From Nitrospirota bacterium (GTDB taxonomy: Bacteria > Nitrospirota > Nitrospiria > Nitrospirales > UBA8639), in contig QIDY01000080.1 of the NCBI GenBank assembly GCA_003228495.1, forward strand, positions 1 to 8,533: a DNA stretch of 8,533 nucleotides, written 5' to 3'. Both the position numbers and the translations under genes were made by a program. Position 1 is the first letter of the stretch; the number at the start of each line of letters is the position of its first letter. The notes under the pieces are model-generated. The model saw only the letters and a program-made list of their open reading frames with translations. It had not been told where the DNA came from and did no database searches. Below are positions 5,793 to 8,533 of this stretch, in pieces.

Positions 5793-7186
5793 CTCCCACC
5801 ACCTCGTATGACCTCGTTGTGATCGGTAGCGGGCCCGCCGGCCAAAAAGCTGCGATCCAGGGCGCCAAAGCGGGCAAACGCGTGGCTCTCATTGAACAAA
5901 CACGGGAAGTGGGTGGGGCATGTGTTTATCATGGAACGATTCCGAGCAAAACCTTGCGTGAGACGGCGCTAAAAATGGTGCACTTTCTTCACGCCACGGA
6001 CGTGTTTGATTTTCGGATGCGGGATGACCTCAAAATCGCCAGCTTGATGACTCGACTAGACACAGTGGTGCGCGCCCATGGCAAATTCATGAAAGAGCAA
6101 ATAACTAGAAATGGTATCGATCGATTTCATGGCCGTGCGCAGTTTCTTTCAGACAGAGAGATCCAGGTTCGGGGATTGGGTGGCAACACCACGACGCTCA
6201 CTGCCCCCGTCTCCGTTATTGCCACGGGCTCACGCCCACGTGTCCCGGATCATATTCCCATCGACCATGAACATATCTTGGACAGTGATTCAATTCTGTC
6301 ATTGGTGTATTTCCCCAAATCCTTGACTGTCCTGGGGGGAGGCGTCATTGCCAGTGAATACGCCTCTATTTTTTCCCTTTTGGGTGTACAGGTCACCATG
6401 GTCGATACCGCCGATCGGCCACTGAAGTTTTTGGATCCAGAACTAACGGACCAATTTTGTAGAGCCTTTGAGAAAACCGGAGGGCACTATCGAGGACAAC
6501 AAAAAGTCCAACATGCGCAATGGGATGGCTTTTCGAAAGTCACCACCCTTTTAGAAAGCGGCGAAACCTTAGAAAGTGAAAAAATGTTAGTGGCGTTGGG
6601 GCGCGTGGCCAATATTGAACATCTTAATATCCAGGCTGCCGGACTGACGCCGACTCCTCGGGGGCTCATCTCAGTCAACGATCAATGCCAAACAACGGTG
6701 CCCCACATATACGCGGTGGGTGACGTAATCGGACCTCCATCTCTAGCCTCATGCTCGATGGAACAAGGCCGACGAGCCGTCTGTCACGCCTTGGGGCTGA
6801 ATCCTGGAGATGCACCAGAACATATTCCGATGGGTATTTTCACCATTCCCGAGATGTCCAGTGTAGGCCTGAGCGAACAAGAAGCGATAGAAAAATACGG
6901 GGGAGATGCACTGGTCGGTCGAGCCCATTTTCATGAAATTGCTCGTGGACAAATTTCCGGCATGACCAACGGACTCCTGAAAATGGTGGCCGACGCGAAA
7001 GGGGGAAAACTCCTTGGCGTCCATATTGTGGGCGAAGGCGCCACGGAATTGATTCACATTGGGCAAATGGGTCTGCTCCACCATATTGATATCGATCGTT
7101 TTGTTGACAACATCTTCAACTTCCCCACCCTCGCCGAAGCCTATCGCATCGCTGCCCTTGACATCGCCAAACAACGCAAGAAATAA
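5789..7186 (+). CDS. sthA: Soluble pyridine nucleotide transhydrogenase (Si-specific NAD(P)+ transhydrogenase), FAD flavoprotein
   Basis: A 465-residue protein, matching SthA/UdhA (about 466). The enzyme moves hydride between NADPH and NAD+ (and the reverse) in the cytoplasm. Seen: the FAD Rossmann motif GSGPAG at 13-18 with E36; VGGACVYHGTIPSK at 41-54, with one cysteine (Cys45) and Thr50 where dihydrolipoamide dehydrogenases have the second redox cysteine, a hallmark of SthA; ATGSRPRVP at 145-153; the NAD(P) site VLGGGVIASE at 181-190 with D206 after the next strand; YAVGDVIG at 308-315 binding FAD; and the dimerisation domain ending FNFPTLAEAYRIAALD. That ending replaces the His-Glu dyad region of lipoamide dehydrogenase, as in SthA. 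The ATG overlaps the HDOD stop (ATGA) with no Shine-Dalgarno of its own, so translation is probably coupled. A mercuric reductase or lipoamide dehydrogenase is excluded by the missing cysteine. Confidence 0.93.
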   Translation: MTPTTSYDLVVIGSGPAGQKAAIQGAKAGKRVALIEQTREVGGACVYHGTIPSKTLRETALKMVHFLHATDVFDFRMRDDLKIASLMTRLDTVVRAHGKFMKEQITRNGIDRFHGRAQFLSDREIQVRGLGGNTTTLTAPVSVIATGSRPRVPDHIPIDHEHILDSDSILSLVYFPKSLTVLGGGVIASEYASIFSLLGVQVTMVDTADRPLKFLDPELTDQFCRAFEKTGGHYRGQQKVQHAQWDGFSKVTTLLESGETLESEKMLVALGRVANIEHLNIQAAGLTPTPRGLISVNDQCQTTVPHIYAVGDVIGPPSLASCSMEQGRRAVCHALGLNPGDAPEHIPMGIFTIPEMSSVGLSEQEAIEKYGGDALVGRAHFHEIARGQISGMTNGLLKMVADAKGGKLLGVHIVGEGATELIHIGQMGLLHHIDIDRFVDNIFNFPTLAEAYRIAALDIAKQRKK

Positions 7187-7291
7187 GAGGACGTTTTTTT
7201 AACGCACGTTTACCGAATTCCTGTGCAGAGCGTCGGTGGATTTCGGTCTTTTTGTGGAAACAATAGGACCTAAATCCCAGAATCATGGATT

Positions 7292-7315
7292 AATAAAACC
7301 CTGTTAGGAAACAGG
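7292..7315 (-). terminator. Probable rho-independent terminator of the PagL-type gene
   Basis: CCTGTT (7300-7305) and AACAGG (7310-7315) form a 6-bp stem with a 4-base loop. On the minus strand the stem is followed by GGTTTTATTAA, a short T-rich tract. It lies about 35 bases after the stop of the leftward gene. The stem is short, so efficiency may be modest. No clear terminator for sthA is visible between 7187 and here. Confidence 0.5.
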
Positions 7316-7349
7316 TAATAGTAGGATTGAAAGAAGAAGGGAGGAACAC

Positions 7350-7922
7350 TCAGAAGCGGTAATGAAGTTCAAGCAAGTTAAGATCAACGCCCTTCGAACT
7401 GCTCCCATAGGCTGTGGCATCGGAAAAGTGCTGAAATCGCCACCCGCCCGTAATATGCCCCGTAAAGTGATAAAAAATTCCGCCCTGACCAAGGATTTGA
7501 ACCGGACCTCCAAAATCTTGATCCCCAAAATGTTCCTTACCGACAAAAACCGCACCTGTCCCAAATTCCAGGGTTAGGTTCCAATCCCACTTCGTGAACG
7601 CGACACCCGGGCCAAAGGTGGCGATAAATCCTTTATCTCCAGAGCCTTTCAACATGCCGGCAGAGGCATACCAACGGTACCGGCCTTCCCACCCCCTCGG
7701 CCACTCCCAACTTCCCGGGAACCCCACAATCGCCATGACGTCAAATGCGTGAAAGTCAATTTTTTCTACTGGAGGAATTGCCACATTCTTTAAGTTGTTA
7801 CCTGCCCGAATACCTATCGACAGAATTTCAAGCTCTTTGGGGCTTTGACTGTGACTCACTCCTGGCAAAAATAGAAAAAATCCCAAAGTTATGAAGACGC
7901 CAATCTTCTTGATTTCGAACAT
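7350..7922 (-). CDS. pagL: PagL-type lipid A 3-O-deacylase (acyloxyacyl hydrolase family)
   Basis: A 190-residue outer-membrane protein. Seen: a Sec signal peptide (MFEIKK, a hydrophobic core to about residue 20, then VSHSQ with cleavage near 24-26). A chain of alternating polar and aromatic strands typical of an 8-strand barrel follows, with a C-terminal LHYRF whose final Phe suits BAM-dependent insertion. The family signature is GWRFQHFSDATAYGSS, with His165 and Ser167 matching the catalytic His-x-Ser of PagL, which removes the 3-O-linked acyl chain from lipid A. The common HFSNA is HFSDA here (Asp168). Family members are about 170-190 residues, so this one is complete. The start is supported by AAAGGA seven bases upstream of the ATG. 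It is monocistronic and convergent with sthA. Activity on lipid A is inferred from the family. Confidence 0.85.
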   Translation of the reverse strand: MFEIKKIGVFITLGFFLFLPGVSHSQSPKELEILSIGIRAGNNLKNVAIPPVEKIDFHAFDVMAIVGFPGSWEWPRGWEGRYRWYASAGMLKGSGDKGFIATFGPGVAFTKWDWNLTLEFGTGAVFVGKEHFGDQDFGGPVQILGQGGIFYHFTGHITGGWRFQHFSDATAYGSSSKGVDLNLLELHYRF

Positions 7923-8335
7923 AGATAATCCTTTGTGAATAATGGTCTTGCCGCTTCACCTGGTTAAACGGCCCCACAGCTTCCAAGCATAACGACCCTC
8001 GATTTGCTACATCGCAAACAAGAATCTCAACGAGTCATGAAAAGAGGGGATTACGCAAATGGGCAAAAACGAGAGATGAATACTACGAGAATCTCAACAA
8101 GGCCGTAGTGCTTCACATATCTCGACGACTATGGAGAGAACCTCCCGTCACCAAAAATAAAATGATGATCGTCCCCCTCATTGTCGGCCGCTTGCACCCC
8201 ACCACGGTACCACATATTTGATTTCAGACAAGATCATAATTTCGTGGTTCCTCCAGGCTCACTCCCAAGCTGATCGAGGAGGAAAGATGGAATGCACACG
8301 AACGAAGAGGCAATGAAATTGGAAAATAATGAGTA
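7923..8335. other. Gene-free region upstream of the PagL-type gene
   Basis: The 413 bases contain no supported gene. They include the promoter of the PagL-type gene (leftward) and the 3' flank of the gene ending at 8336. The only structure I see is a 14-base direct repeat, AGAATCTCAACGAG at 8021-8034 and AGAATCTCAACAAG at 8088-8101 (one mismatch, 67 bases apart). It could be a pair of regulator sites or chance. Confidence 0.5.
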
Positions 8336-8533
8336 TTACAGTGCAGGGGCCGAGGATTCATCACGTCGTTCTTTTCGCGATTCCTCATGGGCTTTTTGGT
8401 CTTTTTCCATAGCTTGGCTTTGTTCGATTTCCTGAATCTCCATGGGTGTAAGGTACTTTAACGCCGTTGCGCCTAAGACTTTCTGATCCGGGGTTCCCTT
8501 CAATTGAATATGGAGTAACGCATCAGCTCCCAT
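8336..8533 (-). CDS. C-terminal part of an unrecognised protein (runs off the right edge)
   Basis: The frame enters at the right edge and ends at a TAA at 8336, giving 65 visible residues. The methionine exactly at the edge may be internal, so the start is unknown. The visible part begins GADALLHIQLKGT, which suggests a small alpha/beta fold, and then becomes a highly charged, probably coiled or disordered tail (MEIQEIEQSQAMEKDQKAHE and on to SSAPAL). I do not recognise the family. The GADAL block is faintly like lipoprotein or YbjQ-type domains, but that is too weak to name. It is transcribed toward the gene-free region and no terminator is evident after it. Confidence 0.55.
   Translation of the reverse strand: MGADALLHIQLKGTPDQKVLGATALKYLTPMEIQEIEQSQAMEKDQKAHEESRKERRDESSAPAL

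Noticed and set aside
5930..5955. Lipoamide dehydrogenase or mercuric reductase identity for the flavoprotein
   Set aside because: Only one of the two redox cysteines is present and the C-terminus lacks the His-Glu dyad context; length and motifs match SthA.
6749..7174. 141-codon minus-strand ORF
   Set aside because: It is antisense to the C-terminal domain of sthA, whose motifs are all intact in the plus frame.
8287..8316. Nine-residue ORF (MECTRTKRQ) with a GAGGAGG ahead of it
   Set aside because: It points at the end of a convergent gene, not at a downstream gene it could lead, and is too short to support alone.

Overview
The window reads like a chromosomal piece of a Gram-negative environmental bacterium of moderate GC. 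An outer-membrane lipid A deacylase, a twin-arginine-exported molybdoenzyme and secreted small proteins all need an outer membrane and periplasm. A Nitrospira-type (Nitrospirota) or similar respiratory nitrogen-cycle organism is my best guess. It rests on gene content and sequence style only; no marker gene is present to prove it.

Layout. (1) 1-1426, minus: the N-terminal 475 residues of a NapA-like periplasmic molybdopterin/4Fe-4S nitrate reductase with a Tat signal; the C-terminus lies beyond the left edge. (2) 1427-2948: about 1.5 kb without a convincing gene but dense in repeats: a solo transposon-like end at 1766, a dispersed-repeat-like segment at 1795-1843, a 181-bp element with 27-bp terminal inverted repeats at 2100-2280, and a 204-bp imperfect palindrome at 2454-2657. 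(3) 2949-3179, plus: a small secreted protein with an Asp/Lys/Glu tail, followed by a strong rho-independent terminator. (4) 3294-4486, minus: a two-CBS-domain protein followed by a short-chain dehydrogenase, possibly one transcript. (5) 4487-4916: a divergent intergenic region containing a 119-bp MITE-like element with 18-bp terminal inverted repeats and a 5-bp TTGAA direct duplication. (6) 4917-7186, plus: an HDOD signalling protein overlapping by ATGA with a soluble pyridine nucleotide transhydrogenase (SthA). (7) 7350-7922, minus: a PagL-type lipid A 3-O-deacylase with its own terminator. (8) 7923-8335: gene-free. (9) 8336-8533, minus: the C-terminus of an unrecognised protein running off the right edge.

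Together: the genes do not form one pathway. The themes are electron and redox handling (Nap-like reductase, SDR, SthA balancing NADH and NADPH), nucleotide-sensing or signalling modules (CBS pair, HDOD) and envelope modification (PagL, secreted small protein). The least expected content is non-coding: at least two small inverted-repeat elements, one with a target duplication, plus a large structured palindrome. No CRISPR array, rRNA, tRNA or intact transposase was seen.
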